Made by a program: the position numbers and the translations under genes. Below, in pieces: positions 26,198 to 35,205 of a stretch of 64,000 nt of DNA. The stretch's first letter is position 1. Every line of letters begins with the position of its first letter. Source of the stretch: Pseudomonadota bacterium (GTDB taxonomy: Bacteria > Pseudomonadota > Gammaproteobacteria > Pseudomonadales > Moraxellaceae); contig JAEWKT010000016.1 in NCBI GenBank assembly GCA_023393635.1, positions 1 through 64,000 on the forward strand, written 5' to 3'. The notes beneath the pieces were generated by a model, which had not been told where the DNA came from, ran no database searches, and saw only the letters and a program-made list of their open reading frames with translations.

Positions 26198-28075
26198 TTA
26201 TTTCCCCAGTACCTGAATCACAATAAGTATCATGAGCAATATTACCGCGCCCAGTGTAATTGCAGCGGCATAACCACGTAATGAACCTGTTTGACGCTTG
26301 GTGCTAAAGCTGTTGCCTGCTTTTACGACCGCAGGTAACGCACTCCACGCATTATCAACAGGATCACGACCCAGTAAGCGCGCAATCATTAAATAAGGTT
26401 TTACAAATATGAGATGATATAAGGCATCAAAGCCCCAGGCATTGCGCCAGATATGAGCAACACCTGCCCCAAAGGAAGTATTGGCTAGCTTTTTCACCGC
26501 ATCATATTTAAAAGCAAATAACACCACGCCAACCAGTATGCCTAATAGTGCCACACCTACCGCCGTATATTCTGCAAAGTGTTTATCGCCAGCAATCGCA
26601 GGGTTAACCACAAACTCAGGCAATACACTGTTTAGCACATGACCCACTGGATGCTGTAGCAACGCGCCAATAAATGTTGAAAGCACCAGTAAAATAGCTA
26701 AAGGTAACCAATAGCTAACACCTTCGATTTTATGCGCATGGGTTTTTTCTTCCCCATGAAATACTAGCCAGATTAAGCGGAACGTATAAATAGAAGTTAA
26801 GAACGCGCCAACAATACCTGCCCAGAATAATTCTGGATGACCAGCCGCCCATGCCTGCCATAAAATTTCATCTTTAGAATAAAAGCCGACCGTAATAAAT
26901 GGTAACGCAGCCAGTGCGCCGCCACCTACCAAGAAGCAGGCGTATACAAACGGAATTTTTTTCCATAAGCCGCCCATTTTAAAAATGTTTTGCTCATGGT
27001 GACAGGCAATAATTACTGCACCTGATGACAAGAATAACAACGCCTTAAAGAACGCATGGGTCAGCATATGAAATACAGCAGCCTGATATGCTTCTGCACC
27101 CAGTGCTAAAAACATATAACCCAATTGACTCATGGTGGAATAAGCCAATACACGCTTGATATCAGTTTGTACCAGTGCTGCAAAACCTGCCATAAGCAAG
27201 GTAATGGCTCCAATAACGCCAACAAAATACAGTACATCTGGTGCAAGCTGAAACACAGGGTGCATACGGGCAATTAAATAAACGCCTGCTGTCACCATTG
27301 TTGCTGCGTGAATTAATGCAGATACTGGGGTAGGCCCCGCCATCGCATCGGCCAACCAGGTTTGTAATGGCAATTGTGCTGATTTACCCACCGCACCGCC
27401 CAATAACATCAGGCACGCCCACGTCACGGCAGGGCTGCCACTGGTTAAGACTTCAGGCGCGCGTCTGGTAATTTCATACATATCCAGCGTGTTAAATTCA
27501 CGAAACAGGATAAATAAACCAATCAGCAACAGCACGTCACCCACTCGGGTAACGGTAAATGCCTTAATGGCGGCAAAACCATTGCTTGGATTTTTATAAT
27601 AAAAACCAATTAAAAGGTAGGAGCATAAGCCCACGCCTTCCCAACCCAAAAACAGCACTAACAAGTTATCGCCCAGTACTAACAACAACATACTGACGAT
27701 AAACAAGTTAAAGTAGGAAAAGAATCGTGCAAAACCTTCTTCGCCACGCATATACCATGAAGCGAACAAGTGAATTAAAAAGCCAACCCCAGTCACCATG
27801 CTCAGCATGATTAAAGACAGGCCATCAAGCTGCAAGCCAAAACTTGGGGAAAAATCACCAATGCTGAACCATGTCCATAAGATCTGGTGATAATAGCCAC
27901 TTTGTGCACTATAGCTTAAAAAATCAACAGCCACATAGGCAGCAGTCAGGGCTGATAAACCCATCGACCCGACGCCAATAATAGCTGCCATTTTTTCAGA
28001 AATTTGATCACGCAGACCAGCCAGTAAAATAAAGCCAATGAGCGGGAAAATAATGGTTAAATACAGTAGGCTCAT
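26198..28075 (-). CDS. nuoL: NADH-quinone oxidoreductase subunit L
   Basis: A 625-residue subunit, the most distal antiporter-like unit of the membrane arm. Glu146 in FLGWEGVGLCSYLL is the conserved channel residue, and LQTWLADAMAGPTPVSALIH follows near residue 240. The C terminus carries the long lateral amphipathic helix and a final transmembrane anchor (LGAVILLMILIVIQVL) that brace NuoM and NuoN. It overlaps nuoK by four bases. Confidence 0.96.
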   Translation of the reverse strand: MSLLYLTIIFPLIGFILLAGLRDQISEKMAAIIGVGSMGLSALTAAYVAVDFLSYSAQSGYYHQILWTWFSIGDFSPSFGLQLDGLSLIMLSMVTGVGFLIHLFASWYMRGEEGFARFFSYFNLFIVSMLLLVLGDNLLVLFLGWEGVGLCSYLLIGFYYKNPSNGFAAIKAFTVTRVGDVLLLIGLFILFREFNTLDMYEITRRAPEVLTSGSPAVTWACLMLLGGAVGKSAQLPLQTWLADAMAGPTPVSALIHAATMVTAGVYLIARMHPVFQLAPDVLYFVGVIGAITLLMAGFAALVQTDIKRVLAYSTMSQLGYMFLALGAEAYQAAVFHMLTHAFFKALLFLSSGAVIIACHHEQNIFKMGGLWKKIPFVYACFLVGGGALAALPFITVGFYSKDEILWQAWAAGHPELFWAGIVGAFLTSIYTFRLIWLVFHGEEKTHAHKIEGVSYWLPLAILLVLSTFIGALLQHPVGHVLNSVLPEFVVNPAIAGDKHFAEYTAVGVALLGILVGVVLFAFKYDAVKKLANTSFGAGVAHIWRNAWGFDALYHLIFVKPYLMIARLLGRDPVDNAWSALPAVVKAGNSFSTKRQTGSLRGYAAAITLGAVILLMILIVIQVLGK

Positions 28076-28383
28076 CCGCGCATCTCACTAGCTGCATCAA
28101 CGTCCAGGTGCTGGAAGCGATGATAAAATTGAAGCACGATTGCCAAGCCGATACAGGCCTCTGCCGCAGCCAGCGTTAAAATCAGAATAAACATGATTTG
28201 TCCGTCAGGTTGCCCCCAAACACTGCCCGCCAGCACAAATGCCAATGCGGCAGCGTTCATCATAATTTCCAGACTCATGAGCATAAACATAAGGTTGCGG
28301 CGAACCATCACGCCATATAGTCCCAGTGCAAACAATAAGGTTGCCAGAATCAAACCATGCTCTAAAGGAATTGCAGCCATCAT
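28072..28383 (-). CDS. nuoK: NADH-quinone oxidoreductase subunit K
   Basis: A 103-residue protein with three transmembrane helices, the normal size for NuoK. Conserved membrane glutamates are visible in MSLEIMMNAAALAF and AAAEACIGLAI, which take part in the E-channel and proton path. Start and stop overlap nuoJ and nuoL by four bases each, indicating translational coupling. Confidence 0.95.
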   Translation of the reverse strand: MMAAIPLEHGLILATLLFALGLYGVMVRRNLMFMLMSLEIMMNAAALAFVLAGSVWGQPDGQIMFILILTLAAAEACIGLAIVLQFYHRFQHLDVDAASEMRG

Positions 28384-28955
28384 GGTTGCACCTCGCTATG
28401 CTTGTCTAAATTGGATTTTTCATTGCTATTTTCACGGTTGCTTTCATCCGACAAGTCAACATCACGTTTACCCAAATGAAAGCCTGCAACTAGCGCAGCC
28501 AATAATAATAAGGCAGCAATTTCTACCAGTAATAAATACGGGCCAAATAACGCAATGCCTACTTGTTTAGCATCAACAGGTTGAGTAGCTAGGGCTGGAT
28601 GCGCACTGGTATCGCCATAAGTCAGCATCCACACCAACGCCAAACCCAGTAAAAAGGTCAGCAAAGCAGGTACTGTCCAGGCCGCAGAATTAAGCCAGAG
28701 TTTTTCCTGGTGTGATGTTTGCGAGCCTAAGTTCAGCATCATTACTACAAACACAAATAGCACCATAATGGCGCCACAATACACAATAACTTCAAGCGCT
28801 CCTGCAAAGGGCGCGCCCACAATAAAGAAGATGCCTGCAACTGCCAATAAAGACACAATTAAATTGAGCAAAGCATGCACAGGATTTGTATTGGTAACTA
28901 CCCGTAACGTTGAGATCAAGGCCACAATGGCCATCACATAAAATGGCCAAATCAT
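28380..28955 (-). CDS. nuoJ: NADH-quinone oxidoreductase subunit J
   Basis: A 191-residue membrane subunit with five hydrophobic helices; the segment EVIVYCGAIMVLFVFVVMML carries the conserved helix that changes conformation during coupling. A hydrophilic C-terminal tail rich in Asp, Ser, Asn and Glu (after about residue 165) is typical of gammaproteobacterial NuoJ. It overlaps nuoI and nuoK by four bases. Confidence 0.95.
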   Translation of the reverse strand: MIWPFYVMAIVALISTLRVVTNTNPVHALLNLIVSLLAVAGIFFIVGAPFAGALEVIVYCGAIMVLFVFVVMMLNLGSQTSHQEKLWLNSAAWTVPALLTFLLGLALVWMLTYGDTSAHPALATQPVDAKQVGIALFGPYLLLVEIAALLLLAALVAGFHLGKRDVDLSDESNRENSNEKSNLDKHSEVQP

Positions 28956-29518
28956 GGCAGTAAGCTCCGTGTATCAACAGGTGCAGACTCACGTTCTGCT
29001 GCGCCTTTAGGTTTGCCATCAATCGCCATACCCGCAACCCGATAAAAGTTATAGTCTGGATATTTGCCTGGCCCTGAAATCAGCAAGTGCTGCTTTTCAT
29101 AAACCAAATCTTGGCGCACGTACTCACCCATCTCAAAATCTGGTGTCAGCTGAATGGCTGTGGTTGGACAAGCTTCTTCGCACATCCCACAAAAAATACA
29201 GCGTGAAAAGTTAATCCGAAAAAACTCTGGATACCAGCGGCCATCTTCTTTTTCTGCTTTTTGTAGTGAAATACAGCCTACTGGACACGCAACCGCACAC
29301 AAGTTACAAGCAACGCAACGTTCTTCACCATCAGGATCGCGCGTTAATACGATACGGCCGCGATAGCGCGGTGGTGCAATTTGCTCGGCTGGCACTTCAG
29401 GGTACAAAATCGTATCGCGCTTGCGAAAGGCGTGGGTAAATACCATGAACAAACTACGTACAATGGTTCCTGCGCCAACGATCACCTTCCAAAAGGAAGC
29501 AAAAATGTTTGTCATCAT
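28952..29518 (-). CDS. nuoI: NADH-quinone oxidoreductase subunit I
   Basis: A 188-residue peripheral-arm subunit with two 4Fe-4S ligand sets, CVACNLCAVACP and CIFCGMCEEACP, carrying clusters N6a and N6b on the electron path to N2. The ATG at 29518 follows AAGGTG; a GTG six bases upstream (29524) is in frame but is part of that ribosome site. It lies nine to fifteen bases after nuoH. Confidence 0.95.
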   Translation of the reverse strand: MMTNIFASFWKVIVGAGTIVRSLFMVFTHAFRKRDTILYPEVPAEQIAPPRYRGRIVLTRDPDGEERCVACNLCAVACPVGCISLQKAEKEDGRWYPEFFRINFSRCIFCGMCEEACPTTAIQLTPDFEMGEYVRQDLVYEKQHLLISGPGKYPDYNFYRVAGMAIDGKPKGAAERESAPVDTRSLLP

Positions 29519-29533
29519 GTTCACCTTGCGTCC

Positions 29534-30565
29534 TTAAGCCAAATGGTTGTTTAAAATAACTGCCGCGGTTACCAGCAGATTTATTAACGTCAATGGCAAA
29601 CAGACTTTCCAGCCAAAGTTCATCACTTGATCATAGCGCGGACGCATCAGCGAGCCGCGTGCCAATACAAACATCATGACAAAAAAGAGTGTTTTGACAA
29701 TAAACCAGAACAATGGCGGGATAAATGGAATTTCCAGATTGAAGGGTGCCAGCCAGCCGCCAAAAAACAAGACGGTAATTAAGGCTGAAATAACCACCAC
29801 GTTGACATATTCGGCAACGAAGAACATCCCCCACTTCATACCGCCATATTCAATATGATAACCTTCGGCAAGTTCCTGCTCTGCTTCTGGCTGGTCAAAT
29901 GGATGACGATGCGTCACCGCAACACCAGCAATGGCAAAAATACAAAAGCCCAAAAACTGCGGGACAATATTCCACAAATCGCGCTGGGATTCGACAATTT
30001 CACGCAAGTTAAAGGAACCAGCAATGGCCACCACGCCCATCAGCGATAAGCCTAAAAATACTTCATAAGAAATGGTTTGGGCTGCTGAACGTAAGCCACC
30101 CAGCAGGGAATATTTATTGTTGGAAGACCAGCCACCGAACAATACCGCGTACACTGCAATACCTGCCATTGCCATAAAGAACAACAAGCCGATATCTAAA
30201 TCAGCAACACCAAGGCTTGGGCTAATTGGAATAACCATAAACGACAACACTGCCGTGGCCATGGCAATACCAGGTGCCATACGGAAAATAGTTTTATCGG
30301 CAAACTTTGGTGTCCAGTCTTCCTTAAACATGATTTTCAGCATGTCGGCAACAATCTGGAACATCCCGCCTGGGCCGACACGGTTAGGACCATAACGATC
30401 CTGCCACAGTGCCAGTAAGCGTCGTTCAATAAAGCTAAGCAGGGCAGCAAACAGCACCACCACCAACAAAATGACAATCGCCTGCACCACCATAAATGTG
30501 GTCTGCCATTGATTGACTGTCATATAGTCGTTTAAAAATGTTGGAATTGAAGGATCAACCCGCAT
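29534..30565 (-). CDS. nuoH: NADH-quinone oxidoreductase subunit H
   Basis: A 343-residue membrane subunit at the junction with the peripheral arm, with eight hydrophobic helices. Diagnostic segments are ERRLLALWQDRYGPNRVGP (quinone-site loop) and FDQPEAEQELAEGYHIEYGG, whose acidic residues form part of the E-channel. I take the ATG at 30565, which has GGGAG at good spacing and begins one base after the nuoG stop; an in-frame ATG at 30589 would overlap nuoG. Confidence 0.95.
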   Translation of the reverse strand: MRVDPSIPTFLNDYMTVNQWQTTFMVVQAIVILLVVVLFAALLSFIERRLLALWQDRYGPNRVGPGGMFQIVADMLKIMFKEDWTPKFADKTIFRMAPGIAMATAVLSFMVIPISPSLGVADLDIGLLFFMAMAGIAVYAVLFGGWSSNNKYSLLGGLRSAAQTISYEVFLGLSLMGVVAIAGSFNLREIVESQRDLWNIVPQFLGFCIFAIAGVAVTHRHPFDQPEAEQELAEGYHIEYGGMKWGMFFVAEYVNVVVISALITVLFFGGWLAPFNLEIPFIPPLFWFIVKTLFFVMMFVLARGSLMRPRYDQVMNFGWKVCLPLTLINLLVTAAVILNNHLA

Positions 30566-30566
30566 G

Positions 30567-33287
30567 TTAGACTCCCACTGCCGCAGCATCAGTGCTTAAT
30601 GCCACTGGATCTGCCAGACTAATCACAGGTGCTTGTCCAACTGGATAACCCACATAACCAAATGGCAGGTTTTCAACCAATTTAACAGGCAGGTTAATGG
30701 TATGTTCGCCCACTTTTACATTGAGGCGTTGACCTTCTTGTAAGTTTAAGCGTTGCGCGTCCTCTATACCCACGCTAAATGCTGGCTCAGGTATTCGAGT
30801 TTTCATCACTGGCGCACGGGCTGTCATCTCACCACTGGCAAAAATATGATGCACTGGCACTAAGCGATAGGTGTTTAGTGACTCTGAAATTGGTGAGGGT
30901 GCCACAAAACTACGCGCAGGACGTTTGGGTAAGCGGTCAAACAGACGTACACCAGGGTCACCTGCTTTTAAATGTCCACCCACTTCATCCTGAAACTTAT
31001 TCCACGACTGCGGTGAGTTCCAGCCTGGTGCCCAGGCAAATGGAATGAGTGAGGACGATTCTTGCGGCCCTACATAACCTTCCATAGAAAAGGTCAAGGC
31101 AGAGTCCAGATCAGATGGCTGTTTTGGCTCATGCACAGAAATATTGGCACGCATGGCAGTACGACCAGAATAGCGACGTGGTTCACGCGCGATTTTTAAG
31201 CCATGAACGCGGTAGCCTGCATCTGGAGCAACCTCTAAAATACCTTCAAGTGCTGGAATTTTAGCAGCAACCGCTTCAACCACATCATCTAGCACCGTCC
31301 AGTCGATGGCTTGTCCTTGAATGCCAGTATGCACCGCATGTAGCCAGCGCCAGCTTTCCTTAATATGAATATCTGGATTGTAATACGCTGGGTCATAGAC
31401 CTGGAAGTAACGCTGCGCACGGCCTTCCTGACTCACGACTGTACCATCGCCCTCGGCAAAACTGGCTGCTGACAATGCAATGGAGGCTTTACGAAGGGTT
31501 GGCGTATCCTGATGATCAAGCACAATAATTTGCTGGGTTTTGGCCAGTGCAGCTTTTACCTGACTGGCTGGCAAACGACGATACAAGTCATTTTCAACAA
31601 TTACCAATGCATCGTAGTGTTGCGCAAAAGCTTGCTCTAGCGGCATACCACCCATTAACGCCAAGCCCATGGAGTTCACTTCTGGCACAACCAGTGTTAA
31701 ACCTGCCTTACTTTGACCTGCACTATCAGCACCTAAATTTAACACAATTTGTGCCGCTGCTTCCATCAATGCAGGCTCTAACAAACTTGTACCTGAAATA
31801 ATTAAAGGCTTTTTGGCATGTTTTAACTGACGTGCCACTTCCAAAGCAAACACTTTGGCATCATCAGCAATATCGGCAGTCATGGCTTCAGATTTGATTG
31901 CAGCAGCAATGGCAAAGCCTAGACGCGCAATGTCATTTGGTGAAGCAACGCACTGCCCTTCTGCCACATCGCTTAAGCGTGTTTCCACTGCGCTTAATAT
32001 ATATACTGGGCTTTTGGCATCCTGCGCAATACGTGCTACTGGTTCAGCCAACCAACCTTGTGTTTTACGATCACTTGCCATTTCAAGCGCTTTATTTTTA
32101 GCTGCTTGACGTACTGATAAAGCCATGCGAGGCGCAGTCTGGGTTAAATCTTCACCCAAAATAAGCACTGCATCATAACTTTCAAGCTCTCGCAAACTCG
32201 GGTTATAAATTCCTTCGGTTTGCATCAGATTTGCAGCCAACTCAACTAACTGCTGCTCTTGCTGATTCATGCCCGTAGAGAAATTCTCACTCCCTACCAG
32301 TTCACGCAGCGCAAAATTGCTCTCAAGGCTGGCACGAGGTGAACCAATCCCCAGTACTTTCTGGCCTTTTAAGCTTGCAATTGTTTGATCCAAAGCTTCG
32401 TCAATGCTAATAGTTAAGGTGCGGTTTTCAACATTTAACTGTGGCTGACGTGGGCGGTCACGACGATTCACATACCCGACGCCAAAACGGCCTTTATCAC
32501 ACAAAAAGTACTGGTTTACTGAACCATTAAAGCGATTTTCAACGCGGCGTACTTCACCATAACGCTCACCTGGGGAAATATTGCAACCTGATGAACAACC
32601 CTGGCAAATACTGGGCGCATATTGCATATCCCATTTACGGTTATAGCGTTCAGAATGGGTTTTATCGGTAAACACGCCTGTTGGACAGACTTCAACCAAA
32701 TTACCAGAAAACTCACTTTCTAGCACACCGTCTGTTTCACGGCCAAAATAAACGTTAGACGCAGAACCATACACGCCTAAATCGGTACCGCCAGCATAAT
32801 CTTTGTAGTAACGCACACAACGATAGCAGGCAATACAGCGATTCATTTCATGGGCGATAAACGGCCCTAAATCCTGGTTATGATGCGTGCGCTTGGTAAA
32901 ACGATAGCGACGACGATCATGACCCGTCATCACCGTCATATCTTGCAGATGACAATGACCACCCTCTTCGCACACAGGACAATCGTGCGGATGATTGGTC
33001 ATTAAATATTCCACCACGGTAGCACGAAACGCTTTGGCTTCGTCATCCTCAATAGAGATATAAGTATCGTTGGCGGCTGGTGTCATGCACGACATCACCA
33101 AACGGCCGCGCGTATCATCGGCGTTGGCAAATTGCTTGACGGCACACTGACGGCACGAGCCGACTGAACCTAGCGACGGATGCCAGCAAAAATATGGAAT
33201 ATCAAGTCCTAAGGATAGACAAACCTGCAAGAGGTTCTCTGATCCGTCAACTTCAAAGTCTTTACCATCGACATGTATTGTAGCCAT
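30567..33287 (-). CDS. nuoG: NADH-quinone oxidoreductase subunit G
   Basis: A 906-residue iron-sulfur subunit. The N terminus has the 2Fe-2S ligands (CWHPSLGSVGSCRQC), then CPVCEEGGHCHLQDM with the His-ligated 4Fe-4S cluster and RCIACYRCVRYY for another. A further CX2CX3CX27C set begins at CQGCSSGC (about residues 225-262), matching the off-pathway N7 cluster of E. coli NuoG. The C-terminal two-thirds is a molybdopterin-oxidoreductase-like domain without cofactor function. It lies 11 bases after nuoF. Confidence 0.96.
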   Translation of the reverse strand: MATIHVDGKDFEVDGSENLLQVCLSLGLDIPYFCWHPSLGSVGSCRQCAVKQFANADDTRGRLVMSCMTPAANDTYISIEDDEAKAFRATVVEYLMTNHPHDCPVCEEGGHCHLQDMTVMTGHDRRRYRFTKRTHHNQDLGPFIAHEMNRCIACYRCVRYYKDYAGGTDLGVYGSASNVYFGRETDGVLESEFSGNLVEVCPTGVFTDKTHSERYNRKWDMQYAPSICQGCSSGCNISPGERYGEVRRVENRFNGSVNQYFLCDKGRFGVGYVNRRDRPRQPQLNVENRTLTISIDEALDQTIASLKGQKVLGIGSPRASLESNFALRELVGSENFSTGMNQQEQQLVELAANLMQTEGIYNPSLRELESYDAVLILGEDLTQTAPRMALSVRQAAKNKALEMASDRKTQGWLAEPVARIAQDAKSPVYILSAVETRLSDVAEGQCVASPNDIARLGFAIAAAIKSEAMTADIADDAKVFALEVARQLKHAKKPLIISGTSLLEPALMEAAAQIVLNLGADSAGQSKAGLTLVVPEVNSMGLALMGGMPLEQAFAQHYDALVIVENDLYRRLPASQVKAALAKTQQIIVLDHQDTPTLRKASIALSAASFAEGDGTVVSQEGRAQRYFQVYDPAYYNPDIHIKESWRWLHAVHTGIQGQAIDWTVLDDVVEAVAAKIPALEGILEVAPDAGYRVHGLKIAREPRRYSGRTAMRANISVHEPKQPSDLDSALTFSMEGYVGPQESSSLIPFAWAPGWNSPQSWNKFQDEVGGHLKAGDPGVRLFDRLPKRPARSFVAPSPISESLNTYRLVPVHHIFASGEMTARAPVMKTRIPEPAFSVGIEDAQRLNLQEGQRLNVKVGEHTINLPVKLVENLPFGYVGYPVGQAPVISLADPVALSTDAAAVGV

Positions 33288-33298
33288 CGTCTGGTTCC

Positions 33299-34672
33299 TT
33301 AAGCTTGCTTAACGTTGCTCATTTGAACAATTGACTCTACAGGCACATTATCCTGTGGAATTAATGCTTCAAACTCGCTGCGGAAATATTTTAGGGCACT
33401 TTGCAGTGGTTCCATCGCACCAGGGGCATGCGCACAAAAAGTTTTACCAATCCATAAGTTTTTGGTGAGCTCTTGCAAGTGGCCAATATCTTCAATCTTG
33501 CCACGCTTCTGTTCAATGCCAGACAATGCTTTTACCGCCCATGGCAAACCATCACGGCATGGAGTACACCAGCCACAGGATTCCCGTGCAAAAAATTCCT
33601 GTAAATTGCGTGATAAAGCCACCATGCACTGCGTTTCATCCACCACCATCAGCAAACACGTACCCAAACGCGACCCTGCTTTCATGATGCTATCGGCATC
33701 CATAGGGATATCCAGATGTTCAGGTGTTAAAAAGTCAGTCGATGCGCCACCTGGCAACCATGCTTTTAAAGTTAAACCCTCACGCATGCCGCCTGCATAC
33801 TGCTCAATCACTTCGCGTGCGGTCGTACCAAAAGGCAGCTCCCATAATCCTGGGAAGCGCACTTTGCCTGATGCGCCATAAATTTTGGTACCTGGATCTT
33901 TACTTTTATGCGCGGATAAATTGATATACCACTCAGGTCCACGGAGCAAAATGGCTGGCAGGTTATTAAAAGTCTCTACGTTATTCACAATGGTCGGACG
34001 ACCCCATGCACCAGCCACCTGTGGAAATGGTGGTTTGGTACGGGGATTAGCACGGCGGCCTTCTAGCGAGTTAATCAGTGCAGTTTCTTCACCACAAATA
34101 TAACGCCCTGCACCTGTGTGCACATGAATATCAAAATGCCAACCCGTATCAAGAATGTTGTCGCCCAAATATCCTTTGGCACGAACCTGTTCTAATGCTG
34201 CATTTAAATATTTGGCAGCTTCGATGTATTCACCACGAATAAAGATATAACCTTGCGTGGCTTCAAGCGTATAGCCTGCAATGATCATCCCTTCAATGAG
34301 CTGATGCGGCAGTTTTTCCATGAGCAGGCGGTCTTTAAACGTACCTGGCTCCATTTCATCGGCATTACAAATCAGGTAACGCGGGCCACCGTCGTTTGGT
34401 GCCATGAGTGACCACTTGATCCCTGCTGGGAAACCTGCGCCGCCACGCCCTTTGACCGTTGCCCCTTTAACCACATCTTGCACTTCAGCAGGTGTCATGC
34501 TTAATGCTTTTTTCATACCTGCATAACCATCTAATGATTCATACAGGTCAATGTCATGCACTAAATCATTATGCTTTAAACGCCAGGTTAATGGATGGGT
34601 TTCTGCTGTACCGTTGCCATGTATGGGACGAGGCTCCGTATTAAAAGCACCGTTATTTATTGCTGTGGTCAT
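33299..34672 (-). CDS. nuoF: NADH-quinone oxidoreductase subunit F
   Basis: A 457-residue subunit that binds NADH and FMN and holds the N3 cluster. The FMN/NAD Gly-rich segment GRGGAGFPAGIKW is near residue 73, and the 4Fe-4S ligands are ESCGWCTPCRDG plus a later Cys in GKTFCAHAPGA. It is the electron-input site of complex I. It overlaps nuoE by four bases. Confidence 0.97.
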   Translation of the reverse strand: MTTAINNGAFNTEPRPIHGNGTAETHPLTWRLKHNDLVHDIDLYESLDGYAGMKKALSMTPAEVQDVVKGATVKGRGGAGFPAGIKWSLMAPNDGGPRYLICNADEMEPGTFKDRLLMEKLPHQLIEGMIIAGYTLEATQGYIFIRGEYIEAAKYLNAALEQVRAKGYLGDNILDTGWHFDIHVHTGAGRYICGEETALINSLEGRRANPRTKPPFPQVAGAWGRPTIVNNVETFNNLPAILLRGPEWYINLSAHKSKDPGTKIYGASGKVRFPGLWELPFGTTAREVIEQYAGGMREGLTLKAWLPGGASTDFLTPEHLDIPMDADSIMKAGSRLGTCLLMVVDETQCMVALSRNLQEFFARESCGWCTPCRDGLPWAVKALSGIEQKRGKIEDIGHLQELTKNLWIGKTFCAHAPGAMEPLQSALKYFRSEFEALIPQDNVPVESIVQMSNVKQA

Positions 34673-35178
34673 ACATATTGCTCCAGTAACGCAGAAATAT
34701 CATGAATACCAACCAGATCATGCGTATCATCATTAATCATCAGCGTTGGACTTTTATCACAGTTACCCAGACAGCAAATGGGCAATAAGGTAAAGCGATC
34801 ATCTGCTGTGGTTTGGCCATACTCAATGCCCAAATGCTGCTTAAAGGCTTCTGCCAAAGATTCGGCACCCATCAAAAAGCAGGCAATGGAATCGCACAGC
34901 AAAATCACGTTACGACCCACAGGGCGGCGATAAATACGGTTATAAAAAGTCGCCACGCCTTCAACATCAGACGCTGGAATACCCAGCATTTGGCCAATAG
35001 CAGCCACTTGCCCATCATTAACCCAGCCATTGCGCTTTTGCACAATTTTTAAAGCATCAAGTGAGGCGGCACGTGGATCAGGATAATGCGCAATTTGATG
35101 CTCAATATCATGTATTTCTTGCGTGGTCAGAATTGCTTCTACATTGACGCGCGGTTTTTTGTCAGTCAAAATCATCAT
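34669..35178 (-). CDS. nuoE: NADH-quinone oxidoreductase subunit E
   Basis: A 169-residue thioredoxin-like subunit with the N1a 2Fe-2S ligand pairs in LCDSIACF and CCLGNCDKSP. It sits beside NuoF in the NADH-dehydrogenase module. Starts 27 bases after nuoCD and overlaps nuoF. Confidence 0.96.
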   Translation of the reverse strand: MMILTDKKPRVNVEAILTTQEIHDIEHQIAHYPDPRAASLDALKIVQKRNGWVNDGQVAAIGQMLGIPASDVEGVATFYNRIYRRPVGRNVILLCDSIACFLMGAESLAEAFKQHLGIEYGQTTADDRFTLLPICCLGNCDKSPTLMINDDTHDLVGIHDISALLEQYV

Positions 35179-35205
35179 GGTTTTTTGCCCTATTCCCTTC
35201 TACCC

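Noticed and set aside
33462..33881. 139-codon plus-strand frame
   Set aside because: It is antisense to nuoF, which is clearly the real gene.
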